A stretch of DNA of 64,000 nucleotides from Sciurus carolinensis (Eukaryota; Chordata; Mammalia; Rodentia; Sciuridae). The notes under the pieces were generated by a model. That model saw nothing but the letters and a program-made list of their open reading frames with translations. It searched no databases and was not told the DNA's origin. The stretch's first letter is position 1, and every line of letters starts with the position of its first letter. The stretch spans positions 147,666,057-147,730,056 of the forward strand of contig NC_062219.1 of assembly GCF_902686445.1 (NCBI RefSeq). The letters are read 5' to 3'. A program made the translations under genes and the position numbers. Shown here in pieces: positions 1 to 11,201 of the stretch.

Positions 1-278
1 GCTGGAGGTCCTAGAGGCGGGATGTGGTTGGTCCGGCAGGGGGTCCTGGAGGTCGGGTGTGTTTGGTGTGGTTGTGGGATCCTGGAGGCCGGGTGCAATC
101 AGTTGGTCTGGGGTCCCAGTGATAGGGTGCAGTCAGTTGGTCTGGGGGTCCTGGCGGCAGGGAGCAGTCAGTCGATGTGAGGGCCCCAGAGGCAGGGAGT
201 GATTGGTTGGGCTGAGGGATCCTGGAGACGGGGCTCAGACAGTCCGGCCGGAGGTCCTACGGGGCCTGGCTGTTGTCT
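1..278. repeat. Minisatellite, ~35-bp unit, about 7.5 copies
   Basis: Diverged tandem units of 34-40 bp start near 1, 41, 77, 111, 145, 181, 216 and 251. Each begins with a GGGTCCTGGAGGC-like core, followed by GGGTGCAGTC and AGTTGGTCTG. The units at 77 and 111 share the end AGTCAGTTGGTCTG or a close variant. The array is G-rich on the + strand, keeps some CpGs, and starts at or before the window edge, so its true length is unknown. Confidence 0.85.
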
Positions 279-1223
279 CAAAATGGCAGCAGCCACGTGT
301 AATCAAACCTGCGGGTACTGTGACAGAGAACTTCCAGGCAACAGCAGGCAGCTGGTGCTCCACTGGCAGTTGGCAATCAGTTTACTGACTGTCATTAGAC
401 GATCGGGAGGTGAACCTCGTGCGTTGGGTGATGGATAGGTGTAAGGCAGGCGATGGACAGGCGAGAGGCTGGCAAATGGCCTCATTGTGGTTTTTTTGCA
501 TTCTGTGGGCAATAGTTCCAACCTCAGTGCCACTTCCAGAGCTTTGCTGTGTGGCTCTGCACTGTTTTGGGTTGGTCTGGGGCCTAGCTGGGGTTCATAT
601 CATACTTTGGTCTCACACAGGCACAGCTGAGGGATGTGCCTGGGACATACGCAGAATCAGGGAAGCCCCTTCTCCAGCTGCTCTCTGGGATTCTCCCCCA
701 CACTCCTCCCCAACCCTGTGAGCCCTTTTTCCTATTCTTCTGACCAGAAAAAAATTGGATTTCTCTTGATGTGTTAGTTTGTCACTCTGCTGCAGTGTAG
801 TTATGGCAAGTTGAGGACCATCCATCCTCAGGGCAAAGCAGTCAGAAAAAACAGCAGGGATTGTCCCCACGCTCCGGGCCACGAGGCCTCGCTTCCCTAC
901 TCCTGGCAATAGAACAGGTTTTGTTTAGAAAATCTTCTAGCCGCTTGCAGCAGCTTGCCACTTGACCTCACAATTCAGTAAATGGCCACCCTTAAGGGAG
1001 AAAATGCAATCAGAGAGCAAAGCACAAAACCCCGCACTCCCCTGAGCTCTCTTCTCTTTGCAGGGGCCCCTTTACCAGGTCCTCTGTCCAAAGTGAGGCG
1101 GTTCTCAGAGTTATCTGCTTCCTGCACCCCTTGCACAGTTCCAGGTTAACCCTGGAGAGAAAAGGGGAAAAAAAAAACAGAATGTTTCTGAATGCTGAAA
1201 GTCCAGGTCTGGTGAGGGCCTTC
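279..1223. other. Non-coding sequence, nothing recognised
   Basis: I see no exon, RNA gene or interspersed repeat. Short open frames on both strands overlap one another and show no protein family. This is CAP2 intron 1 or upstream DNA. Confidence 0.6.
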
Positions 1224-1280
1224 CCGCTTCCTCACAACATGGCCGCTTCCTCACAACACGGCCGCTTCCTCACAACATGG
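1224..1280. repeat. 19-bp tandem repeat, 3 copies
   Basis: Three head-to-tail copies of CCGCTTCCTCACAACATGG at 1224-1242, 1243-1261 and 1262-1280. The middle copy has one change (ACACGG). The near identity suggests a recent local duplication. Confidence 0.95.
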
Positions 1281-1393
1281 CTGCAGGCCAGGGGGCAGGT
1301 GGGTGAGAAAGGAAGAGACAGTGGGGTGGGGACTCGCTTTAACCCTTCCTGACCACCTGTCTTCTCTCAAAGGCTCCACCTCCCAACTGTACT

Positions 1394-1509
1394 TTTTGTT
1401 TTTCTTTTCTTTCTTTCTTTCTTTTTTTTGTACTGGGGATTGAACCTAGGGCCCTGTACCCTGGAGCTGCATCCCAGTCCTTTTTATTTCTTTTTATTTT
1501 GAGACAGGG
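1394..1509 (-). mobile_element. Truncated B1-dID-type SINE, right half only
   Basis: A T/C-rich tract (the A-rich tail read in reverse) is followed by the antisense ID-like half, including ACTGGGGATTGAACCTAGGG, and the A-rich linker ending GAGACAGGG. The B1-like left half is missing. An LTR begins immediately after it. Confidence 0.8.
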
Positions 1510-1928
1510 TGTTATGTTTTGTTTAGCTATGAGGTGTCCCCCAAAAGCTCACGTGTGAGACAGTGCAAGAAGGTTCAGAGGAGAAATGATTGGGTCATGA
1601 GAGCTGAACACAGTCAGTGAATGATCCCCCGTTGGGATTAGCCGAGTGGTAACTGAAGGCAGGAGGGGTGTGGCTGGAGGAGGTGGCATTGGGCATACAT
1701 TTGTATCTGGCCATGGAGATCTCTCTCTCTCTCTGCTTCCTGATCACCTTCTGAGCCACTGCCCTCTGCCTCACGCTTCCACCTTGATATTCTGCCTCAC
1801 CCGGAGCCTCGAGGAATGGAGCCAGCCTCCTAGGGACTGAAACCATGAGCCCTCAAATAAACTTTTCCTCCTCTACAGTTGGTCTGGTGAAATGTTTTAG
1901 TCACAGCAGCAAAAAAGCTGACTATTCA
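1510..1928 (+). mobile_element. Solo LTR, MaLR-like, with 5-bp target-site duplication
   Basis: The element begins TGTTATG and ends ATTCA, the canonical TG...CA of an LTR. It is flanked by CAGGG at 1505-1509 and 1929-1933. A poly(A) signal AATAAA lies at 1856-1861, before a GTTGGTCTGGTGAAATGTTTT tail region. It has no internal viral sequence and no coding capacity. The class is inferred from length (419 bp), 5-bp duplication and terminal sequence; the subfamily is not assigned. Confidence 0.8.
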
Positions 1929-2045
1929 CAGGGTTTCTATTCAGATGAGATTTTATGATAAAAATTCCTTTTTTTTTTTCTCCCTTTCTGCCTTCTTTCC
2001 TGTTAGATGTTGGAGATTCAATTTTTAGCTCATCATGTATGTAAT

Positions 2046-2070
2046 CTGTCTGTCTGTCTGTCTGTCTGTC
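2046..2070. repeat. (CTGT)n microsatellite
   Basis: About six copies of the tetranucleotide, directly before the poly(T) of the next antisense SINE. Confidence 0.9.
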
Positions 2071-2270
2071 TTTTTTTTTTTCAAACTGAGATTGAACCCA
2101 GGGTCATTTTACCACTGAATTACATCCCCAGCACTTTTTATTTTTTATTTTGAGACATGGTCTGACTAAATTGCTGAGGCTGGCTGTGATCAGTTGCTGA
2201 GTTGGCTGATCCTCCTGCCTCAGCCTCCTGAGTAGCTGGGACTACCAGCATAGGTCACCATGCCCAGCTT
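2071..2270 (-). mobile_element. B1-dID-type SINE, near full length
   Basis: Read on the minus strand: the B1-like left half (CAGGAGGCTGAGGCAGGAGG), the A-rich linker, the ID-like right half with box-B-like GGTTCAATC, and an A-tail seen here as a T-run at 2071-2081. Confidence 0.9.
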
Positions 2271-2272
2271 CC

Positions 2273-2622
2273 TGCTACAGTTTGGCTCTTAGTGTCCCAC
2301 AAACGCCCATGTGCTAAAGGCTAACTCCGCAGCTTGGGGCTATTTAGGAAGTGGGGCCTGACCAGAAGTCTTCTGATCACTGGGTGTGTGCCCTTGAAGG
2401 AGATACAGGAACCCGGCCCTCCTCTTCCTCTTTCTTCCTGGTCACGAGGTGAATGGGCACCCTCCACCAGGTTCCAGCCATGATGTGCTGCCTCCCTAAG
2501 CCCTAAAACAATAGGGCCAACCCACCGTGGAATGAAACCTCCCAACTGTGAGCCAAAATAAACCTTTCCTCTTTTTTAAGTTGATTATCTTGTGTATTTT
2601 GTTACAGTAATGGAAAGCTGAG
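2273..2622 (+). mobile_element. Solo LTR related to the one at 1510
   Basis: Starts TGCTACAGTTTGGC and ends near GGAAAGCTGAGA. It shares with the LTR at 1510 the 3' region around GTGAGCCAAAATAAACC, with AATAAA at 2557-2562. I could not fix a target-site duplication, so the right end is approximate. The two LTRs have the same orientation, but only a SINE and unrelated sequence lie between them, so this is not a provirus. Confidence 0.7.
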
Positions 2623-2625
2623 ACC

Positions 2626-3318
2626 CTCCCTCCCTACTGGGTCCCTTTTTCAAGTTTGGCTTCTTCTCCTTCGTTCCTCTGCTGCTGCTCATCTTTCATT
2701 GTCAATCGGTTGCTTTTGCACCCTGAATGCAGTTCAGAGCAGGCTGATGTGGGCCTGCCCCTTCGTGATCTCCCCTCGTAGCCCCCTCCTCTTTCATGCC
2801 TTCCTTTATTCCCTTCCCACCTCTGTTTCTTCCACACCTTCCATTTTTGTGGCTCTTTCCCTTTTACCCTCTTTCTCTCTTTCCCCTGTGACTTTGGTCC
2901 ATAGAGCTAAAGCAGAGCCTCTAGTCTTTTGGTCATTCCCAGCTCTGTTTAAAGTAATCACTTGAAATCAAGTACAAGAGTAGACCCAGGAGGCTGGACT
3001 CACCATAGCAGGAGGGACCGGAAGAGGGGAGCTTGATTACCTGGCTGCTTCTCACCCAGCCACTCGCTCTGGTTGGAAATCTCTGCATAAAACTGGCCCA
3101 GCCCCTGAGGGCTGATCCGTAGGTTTTGCCTTTTCTTTTAAAAAAGTCGTTGAAACTGTTATTCAATTATATGTTAATCTTATGAATGCCCATGAATTAT
3201 GGGATTAGAAGGACTTTCAGCAAGCCTGATTATTCATTATTCCAGAGAGACCGGGCATTCTTAACACTGAGTGGCAGGGTTTCATAAATTAAAAGATTTT
3301 GAGTCCTGTTGGGAGAAG
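2626..3318. other. Non-coding sequence, nothing recognised
   Basis: A pyrimidine-rich stretch at about 2760-2890, then AT-rich unique sequence. I see no gene or dated repeat. Confidence 0.6.
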
Positions 3319-3658
3319 CGACTGACCACACAAAATGAGAACTCCCCGAGCTTCGGGCGGCACCCTGCCGTTGATTTGCTCTCCCAGGGTCCCCGCAGCG
3401 CGTGGGGATGAGGGCCGCGGGCTGCAGCAGCAGCGCAGGGCTGAGCGCTCCCCGGTGCAGAGCCAGCGCTGGGGAGCATGCAGACAGAATCAGGATAATG
3501 ACTCTGGTTCACAAAGTGCGCGTCTCCGTCTCCTTCCATCTTCCCGAGAGCCTGAGGTGCGCCTTACCATGATGGCTACATTCCAGAGGGACCGGCAGAA
3601 GGCCCCTGAGCTGCCGCGGTGGGCACGCCACCCTCACCCTGCTGACCTGCCCTCTTCG
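3319..3658. promoter_or_regulatory. CpG-rich patch, candidate CpG island or promoter
   Basis: About two dozen CpGs lie in ~340 bp of GC-rich sequence (for example GCAGCGCG, GGCCGCGG, GTGCGCGTC), while the flanks are strongly CpG-depleted. Mammalian sequence keeps CpGs mainly where the germline is unmethylated, so this may be a promoter or enhancer. It lies ~10.6 kb upstream of the CAP2 start-codon exon on a repeat-poor GC-rich stretch. GT sites after GAG (about 3556) or GCG (about 3619) could act as donors, but nothing proves a transcribed exon. It could be CAP2 exon 1 or an alternative promoter, or unrelated. Confidence 0.4.
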
Positions 3659-4429
3659 TTGCACCCCTGTGTTTCTTGGCACCTCCCACCTGGAAGCAAG
3701 ACGCCCACACACCTGGCTTCTCCCTGGCCTCCAGCCCCGTCCACTGAAGCCCTCCTCACCTCTTACCTGTCCCAGTGTCTCCCAACCCAGCGTCCCCTTC
3801 ATAGCGAGGTCCCAAGTCCCCCAAGCCCCTGCTCTGTTAGAAGCCCCCAGCTCAGAGAGAATGTTCAAGAACTATTTTCTGGCCCGCGACGCCTGCCTCC
3901 GCGTCTTCTCCGTGCAGGCAGCGGCTCGGAATGCCTGTCCTCCTTTTTCTTGTGCACAGCCCCTCCTCGTCCTGCAAGGTTGGTTTGGTTGCTGACTCCT
4001 CTTTGGTAGCTTCCTCCTGCCCGGGACTCAGGGGAGAGCCCGCCCTTCCTGACCCCACACGGCCCAGCGTCCTCGGAAGCTTCCCTTACCCAGTTCTCTA
4101 AGCGGGGGTCCTGGTAAGAGTGCTCTTCAAAAAGGCTGGGTCCAGGGCAGCCCAGGGACAGGTCAGTACTGCTGAGGACGGGCCAGGCGCCTGCCTTCAG
4201 GGAGATCCTGAGGTGCGGCAGCAAGAGGGGCCGTGGAGACGGCTGCCTGTAATGTCGCCTCTCGGGCCCTCCAAGGTCGGTTCCAGAATGAGGGCCCTGA
4301 GCAAGTCGCTGGCGAGATTTAACTGCCACCTGTGGCACTGGGAGGCGAGATCAGAAACGTGCCTCGGATTCAACTGGTTTTCACCTTTATTTTTACAAGG
4401 AGGAACGGTGTTTTCCGTTTGTATTTTAA
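3659..4429. other. GC-rich non-coding sequence with long chance frames
   Basis: Cytosine-rich sequence continuing from the CpG patch. Open frames of 224 codons (+ strand, from 3335) and 157 and 119 codons (- strand) overlap here. All are rich in Pro, Ser and Arg and show no known domain, as expected when GC-rich DNA lacks stop codons. Confidence 0.6.
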
Positions 4430-5178
4430 AGCATTTTGGAGTGTGTGGTTTTATACACCATAAAATTCTCCCACTCTAAGTGCGCAACCTGATGCTTATT
4501 GTTATATTTACAGCATTGGTTCAGCCACCACCACAATCCTCTTTAAAGCCATTTCTGCCACTTCACATAGAAACTTTGTGCACGTCTGTAATCCCTCCCC
4601 TTTCCTATCCTCACCCCTGGGCAACCATAATCTACTTTCTGTTTCTGTAAATCAGCCTTCTCTGGATGTTTTATATGAAGGGAAGTATCGGATGCATGGT
4701 CTTCTGTGTCTGGCCCTTCACTTAGCACAGTGTCGTTGAGGTGCATCTACCTGTGGCCTGTACTGTCCTTTGTATGACTGAATAATATTCCACTGACTGG
4801 ATACACTACATTTTGTTTATCCATTCTTCTATTGACGGACATTTGGGTTGTTTCTGGGTTTTTGCTTTTTGGCCATTGTGAATAATGCTGCTATGATATT
4901 TGTTTGCAAACCCACCTGGGAACATATGTTCTCATTTCTCTTGAGTAGATTCTTAAGCATAGAATAGCTGATTTGAATGACAAATACATGCTTAACTTTT
5001 TAAGAAACTGCCAGTTTTAAGCAACAGCACCATTTTACGTTCCCACCAGTGGTGCATGAGGGTTCTGTTTTCTTCACATTCTCACCAGCATCTCTTACTA
5101 TATGTCTTTTTGGTTGTGGGCATTCTAGTTGTCTTATTATTGAGTTGCAAGAGCTCTTTATATATTCTGAATACAAGG
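4430..5178 (-). mobile_element. Old L1 fragment (3' region), antisense
   Basis: Recognised from typical antisense mammalian L1 3'-end phrases: GAATAATATTCCACTG, GACGGACATTTGGGTTGTTT, TTTTACGTTCCCACCAG and GAGCTCTTTATATATTCTG. It is much diverged (L1M age class), 5'-truncated and has no open frame. Confidence 0.8.
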
Positions 5179-5766
5179 GAGCATTATAATGATTTGATGG
5201 AAGGACAAAAGGACTGTGAAAATCCTGCTCAGGCTGTACAGAGTAGCCTAGCCAGCAGGATCTCTATGACTCTTCTTTTCTCAGTGCCAGGATGTGGCCT
5301 TTGGGGGCCTCCTAGAAGCAACTCTTTGACCTCTACCTCCTCCAGGGCTTAAGGGTATAAGGACAGAGTGTGAACAGGAATAGAAAGACTTCCCTAATAG
5401 CATGGCTCTTAGGAAGGGCCATCGAGAGGGGTGAAGAGAGAGCTCTTTTTTCGAAGGGTCCCTATCTCCATTTAGCTAAGAGAGCCCCACTCCATGGTAG
5501 AGGAACCAGAGATAAATCGTGATTTTATGACTTCAGCCTTACTCAGCTGCACCACCCCAAGTAACCAGAACCAGCCTCTGGACATACGTGGGCTTCTCCC
5601 CCGGCCTCAGCTCCCACTGGTCTCAGTTCCTGTGATCTGGTGTCCTGACGAGCTGGCTTGACCCCATTGGCTGAACTGTCTCCTCCTCAAGGAGGTCTGG
5701 GTGCCTGAGGATGCCGTCTGGGTCCCACCCCATGTGTTCCCTCAGGGGCTCAAGCCCTGGCTCAAA
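5179..5766. other. Non-coding sequence, nothing recognised
   Basis: Unique sequence between the antisense L1 and the 12-bp tandem repeat. No gene features seen. Confidence 0.55.
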
Positions 5767-5834
5767 ACATGTCCACATACATGTCCACATACATGTCCAC
5801 ATACATGTCCACATACATGTCCACATACATGTCC
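5767..5834. repeat. 12-bp tandem repeat (ACATGTCCACAT)
   Basis: Five and a half perfect copies of the 12-mer. Because 12 is a multiple of 3, the minus strand reads as an open run of a four-residue repeat (MWTC). This is a by-product of the repeat, not a gene. Confidence 0.95.
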
Positions 5835-5835
5835 A

Positions 5836-6583
5836 TATATAATTTTCTTAACTTAGTGAGTGAAGAAGAAGAAAGAAATTCCCTGATTGGAAACAGGATA
5901 ATTGAGACTCGACAGGTGAAATAATCTACCCAGGGCTGTCACTGAAGGGCGCGGGTGAAGATTCTTTGATCTCAAAAATGCTTTTCCCATTTCATCAAGT
6001 TAGAAGTCCTCATCTTGTATCTTCAGAGATTTAAAGTCAGAGCAGAATTATTTATACTACAAGACCAGTCAGGCATGCTTCTGAGGGGTGATCCCACCAG
6101 GGTGGAGAGCTCACGTGGTGGGGAGGCCATTTCTTCGTGTTCATTTTGCCTATGTGCTACTCTGGTGATGGAGACGAAGGGAAGTAAATGCCTCAGGAGG
6201 ATTTCCACAGATCTGTTGGACTCTGGAAGTCCTCCAGGAGGACTTGGGATTTGGAGAATGGGTCAGCAGTGTTAGGAAGGACCTCAAGGCCATGAAAACA
6301 GAGGAACCAGGCATGGAGAGGGACAGGGTAGGTGTTTGGGATGAGTCGAGGTGTGTTGGGCTTATCTCTGGGGCTTGGCGGGTTGTCCTGAGAACTGGGT
6401 GAAACACTTGGGAAATCGGACTGAAGAGTTTGCTCTCTTCCTTTGCAGTGAGACATTAGTAGAGGCATTAGCGGAAGCAAGTGGCTAACACCTTGTGGAT
6501 GTTTTCTCTAGTTTTGTGAAAGTTTAGAGGATTCTTTTAAACTCGTGCAATCTTCTGGTCTCTCCTATTCTGATCACACTGCC
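5836..6583. other. Non-coding sequence, nothing recognised
   Basis: No exon or interspersed repeat recognised. Several short overlapping frames lack any coding signature. Confidence 0.55.
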
Positions 6584-6706
6584 TAAAGATGGAGTCTTTT
6601 TTTTTTTTTTTTTTGTGCTGCTGGGGATTTGAACCCAGGGCCATGTGCTTGTGAGGCCAGCACTCTACCAACTGAGCTATCTCCCCAGCCCTAAAGATGG
6701 AGTCTT
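6584..6706 (-). mobile_element. ID-type SINE with perfect 15-bp target-site duplication
   Basis: The duplication TAAAGATGGAGTCTT stands at 6584-6598 and 6692-6706. Between them is an antisense ID element: a T-run (A-tail), GGGGATTTGAACCCAGGGCC, and CTGAGCTATCTCCCCAGCCC (tRNA-like head). Perfect duplication and a long uniform tail indicate recent L1-driven insertion. Confidence 0.95.
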
Positions 6707-6742
6707 GAAACTTCTTCACAATAAAAAAGAAAGTGGTAGCAG

Positions 6743-7115
6743 TGCTAGGTAGCGCTTCATCACTGTCTCAGAATCCGTGAGGTAGACGACTTAGAGGAGG
6801 AGTGGTTTATTTTGGCTCATGGTCTCAGAGGTATCAATCTGTGATTGCTTCGCCCTATTGCTTTGGGCCTGTGGCAGCGTAGTACTTCATGGCGGGAGCA
6901 ATGGCAGGGGAGGCTGCTCACATCATGGCAGCAGGGAAGATAAAGAGAAGAGATGGGACGGGTCCCCACATCCCCTTCAAGGGCACACCCCAGTGACCTT
7001 ACTTCCTTCCCGTAGGCCTCACCTCCTAACGGCGTCACCGCCTCCCACTGGTGCGCAGGCTAGGAACCAGGCCTTCCACACGTGGGCCTTGGGGGGCATT
7101 TCAGATCCTAACTAA
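6743..7115 (-). mobile_element. Solo LTR, MaLR-like, antisense
   Basis: The left part aligns by eye with the LTR 3' end in reverse (TGCTAGGTAGCGCTTCATCAC, then GTGGTTTATTTTGGCTCATGG). The right part matches the reversed 5' end of the family (TTCCACACGTGGGCCTTGGG). AGCAG at 6738-6742 and 7116-7120 is a candidate 5-bp duplication. No coding sequence. Confidence 0.7.
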
Positions 7116-7120
7116 AGCAG

Positions 7121-10100
7121 CAGCTGTGTTTGCTGACTGGTGAGAAGCTGGCTCCAGAACTGCTCTAGAGGAGAGTAAGTGAAAACCGTTCGTGAACAAG
7201 TTCTTGGTGAAACAGCTCCCTGCTTGGGTGAGTAGGGTCTGCTTCCGTCTCCCTCCCACTACAGCTGGGCAGAGAGGTGTGTCAACCAGCCCCAGCCTTT
7301 TAAACGTGAGCATCGTGCCAGCAGAGAGTGGGCGCTGATGAATGAGTGAGGCGAACACGGTCACTGCGCTGGCCAGGGGATGAGTGAGTAAATACCGAGA
7401 CAGTCGTTTCTCCCAGACGTACCCCAACCCTAGTGAGAACAGTGAGTGCAGCGAGTGGTATATTCCTGGGAAAGAAAGGAAGTCATTGATAGATCCCTGA
7501 CAGAGAGTGTCCAACAATCTGGGGGAGTCCGACTTGACGGTACCTTAACAAATATGTTTGAACTTTAGTGCACTTACAGGGAAACAGGTCTATTGTGACT
7601 GTTTTTTGCAGAGTTCTCCTATAAACCGGTTACCTGAACTCACCATGAGAAAAGGTTTGAGAGTCTTCAATTTCCGGTTTCTTCCAGTGCATTTCCTATT
7701 TGATCTCAGACGCGTGGCCTTCAGAACCGCTGCTTCTGGTCTCCTTTGCCCCCATCCTTTCTCCATCTTGGACCTTGGGAGCAGGATTCTGAACTCATGG
7801 TCTTTTTATTAATGTGAAAATGTTTTCTCCTTTACTTATTTCACAAACTCACTGTGAGGACTTTACAAAGCTCTTTGAACAACGTGGAGTTTGTTTTAAA
7901 AATGGAAATCCTAAAGCCAAAGGAGCCATGGCCGACTTTAAGGTTTCTCTCTGGAGGGAGCAAGTGTATTTATTCTCTCAGTCACGGGAGGAAGCCATCG
8001 TGGTGCCAAGTGGGAAAAACTAATCTAATGCCTACTTTTAAATGGAAATTTCTCCTATGAAAATCTGGCTTGCAGCCCCATCTGGGGTTGTGCCAGTGAA
8101 TGGTAGCCAATTTGTCAGTCAATCAAAAAACATCTATAGAATTCGCTAGGTATGCGGCACCATGCTGGATCCAGGGGGAGGGTCAGAGAAGAGCGAGCTG
8201 TGACCTCAGCTCATGGAAAGCTCGAGACCAGGCTCCTTGGGGTGGGGAGGAAGGTGTCCATGTGCTAATAGAAAAGGAAGCACAGGGAGTATTTTAATTG
8301 GACAGTATGTCTTACAGATGCTGAGGATGTAATCCAGACAAATAGGCTTATTCTGGGCACGAGGGGTGAGCGTTCAGAGCAGCTACAAAGCTACCTTTAT
8401 AACGAATCAGAGCCAGTTGGGTAAAAGCTGCGTAGACCCTTCACCGCTGAGTGTAAGATGGTTTGGATGAGATATGGAGGATGACGGAGTGTTCGTTTCC
8501 AAAACTAGTTCCACAGAGACTGAGTGTGCTTTTTGGAGGATGATGGGAAAGGAAGGCAGTCGGAAAAATATGAGGAAAATACAAAACACTAATTACATAC
8601 CAAAGTGATCCCTTTACAGTAATCATTACACAGAAGCTTGAAAAAAAATCTCAGAAATGTTGGAAGAATAAGTAAATGGACAGGGCAAAAAATGAAGGGT
8701 AAAAAATAAATGTTTTCTATGGATCAGACTTTCTTGATGACCACTTAACATTTCAGATACTGTCCCTGTTGCCCCGGAGGCGGAGTTGGGACGGGATGTC
8801 TTACAGCATTAGCTAATGTGCATCCTTAGGCTTCAGAGCACATCTGTGTGTGGTAGTAACAGAAGCAAAGCAAAATTAAGCTCTTTCCCCATAATCCTCT
8901 GCTTGACAAGAGCCAGAAGACAAGCCTGGTGTGTCGGACTCCAAAGTCATGGCCTCTGTCCTGCCCAGTTGGGGATGAGTGAGACCACTGAGGCATCATG
9001 AAGTGTTTGAAGGTGCGGGGGACTCTCTGCTTCTGGAACCGTGATGGAGAAGGACAGAAACCCCGGTTCGCTGAGTGCCTTCTGCCTGGCCATTGCACTG
9101 GGGTTGTGACATTGGACATCAGCCATGAAATCAGACGGTGTCGGGAACCGAGTTTCTGAACATTGAGGACGCGCTTTGTAAAATGATCGATGAGGCAGAA
9201 CATTTAAAAACTAACAGCCGTATTTTCTCTTAGGAAACCTTATTATACCAGGATAGTAGATTAGCCAATACTGACTGGCTCTATTCTGAAGTGTATGGAG
9301 AATTTGGAAACAAACAACTTGGTTTCTAAACTCACCCAGAGACAACAATATGCAAGATCCATCTTCCAACATTTTCTGGACCTCTTGAAAATTGTTTATA
9401 AAGAAAAATATATAACTACGAAGCATATCATCATAGTGTTCAGTACACTCAGGACAAAGAAGATCCCAAAACTTCCTTCAGAAAGAAAAGGCAAGGCGAG
9501 GTAAAAGGATCGAGTCAGAATGGCTTTGGACTTCCCGGCAGGGCCCAGGAACCCTGCAGCCATGCGTCTCTCCCTCTACAATTCCCAGGGAAACTTCCAG
9601 CCAGATTCTGTCCTCGACCAATCAAGTGTCAAAAAGATACTTTCAAACTTGCAGGTCAAAAATAGGACCTTTCCTGTACCTTTTTCCCCCCAGCAAAGAG
9701 GAGGTCACAGAGTCCAGGGAAAAGGTGAAGCAGTGTAAGAGAGGAGAGGGGACCCCCTGGGGACCGGGCAGCGAGCCTGGTCACCTGGGCAGCAGCTTCG
9801 GGAGCAGTCGCCTGCGTCAGAGCAACCTGCCAAAGAGCCGCATCTGGGGAGTCTGGAGAATTCCAGACATGTTGGCTCCACTGGGATCTACACACGGAGG
9901 AGGAGCGTGGGGTGAGCCACTGTTAGGTCCACAGGGGACCCAGAAGCTGGGAGCACCGCCCTGAGGAAACAGGAGGCGCAAAATATGGAAAACCACCGCT
10001 GTGTGCGCCCCGTGGCTGAGCGCGCACCGGCACGGTTGTGTTCATGCTGGATGGCGGTCCCGGGAAAACCGCAGCCGCACAACCAGGAGGACTGGAGATT

Positions 10101-10594
10101 CCTTCTGCAGAGGGGTAGTGGTGGGGATCGGCAAGAAATAGGTAGCCCCCCATGTTTTGGGTGGGAACTCGAGGGAAAAATAAGCCAGACGCAGCGACAA
10201 AAGCTTATCATTTAGAGATAAGGAGGTAATTACTGAAAGACACAGCTAAAATAATTGAAGAGGGTTGACTCTTGAGACAAAAAGAAAGAAAAAAAGAAAA
10301 GGAGTGGGCAGGGGACTCTTGGTTTTGCATAAAAATCATGTGCAGTATATCATGAAAAGCTACAGGCAAGGATATTTAATGTTGCCACCGTGAAGAAATT
10401 GGAGATATTTGAGGAGACTGACATGTTCCACCTGATTTAAGCCTTGTGCAGTGAATTCACATGTTGAAATATCACACAGTACCCCATTTATATATTTTTA
10501 TGTATCCGTTTTAAAAAAAGAAGTTATGTAGAACTGTTGACTCAATTCTGTTCATGTCTAGTTCTGATGAAAATAAAAATTAAACTTTAGAAAA
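7121..10594. other. 3.5 kb without recognised repeats or genes
   Basis: I recognise no SINE, L1 or LTR over 3.5 kb, unlike the flanks. An A/G-rich run at about 10280-10302 is the only simple sequence. Short open frames, such as 125 codons on the minus strand at 8826-9203, show no family features. Confidence 0.55.
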
Positions 10595-11201
10595 AGGACA
10601 AGATATGTCAGCAGAGGAATGGGTAAAGAAGATAAGGTACACATACACGATAGAATATTATTCAGCCATAAAAAAAGTGAGATCCTGTTGTTTGTGGCAA
10701 AATGGGCGGCATTGGAGAACTTCATGCTAAGTAGTGAAAGAGGCCAGACGCACAGACAAGTACTGTGTGTTCTCACTTACATGTGGGGAAGCTAAAAATG
10801 TTGATCTCAAAGAAGAGGACAGGATAATGACTAGTAAAGACGGGGAAGGGAGGGTGGGAAGAGAGAGGTTGGATAATGGGCACCAAAATGTGGTTATATC
10901 GGTGGAATAAGTTCTTGTTTTCTACAGTACAGTAGGGTGACCATAATTGACAGCCAACTATTATATATTTAATGAAGAACTGGAAGAGAGGAGCCCAAAG
11001 TTTCCAAGCACAAAGAAATGCTAAATGCATAAGGAGATGGAAATGCTAATCACCCTGATGTGATCATTACACATTGTGTACATGTACTAAGTTATCACAC
11101 TGTGTCCCATAAGCATGTCCAAATGGTATGTGTCAATTAAAAGAAGAATAGAATAGAAAAGGAAAAGCGAGGAAAACACAAATAAGAAAAAAAAAAAAAA
11201 A
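10595..11201 (+). mobile_element. L1 3' end, sense, 5'-truncated, with A-tail
   Basis: Typical L1 3' phrases: AATATTATTCAGCCATAAAA, TTCTCACTTACATGTGG, GGTTGGATAATGGGCACC, GATCATTACACATTGTG and GTATGTGTCAATTAAAA. It ends in an A-rich tail with 16 As at 11186-11201. It is better preserved than the other L1 pieces here. No ORF2 frame remains. Confidence 0.85.

Noticed and set aside
1510..2622. Endogenous retrovirus with paired LTRs
   Set aside because: The sequence between the LTRs is a SINE plus non-viral DNA; no gag, pol or env remnants are visible, so these are separate solo LTRs.
3335..4009. 224-codon open frame, the longest in the window
   Set aside because: GC-rich, Pro/Ser/Arg-biased composition, overlapping long frames on the other strand, no recognisable domain and no splice context. 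Fits a chance frame in CpG-rich DNA.
5623..5826. Minus-strand frame with MWTC repeats
   Set aside because: It is simply the translation of a 12-bp tandem repeat.
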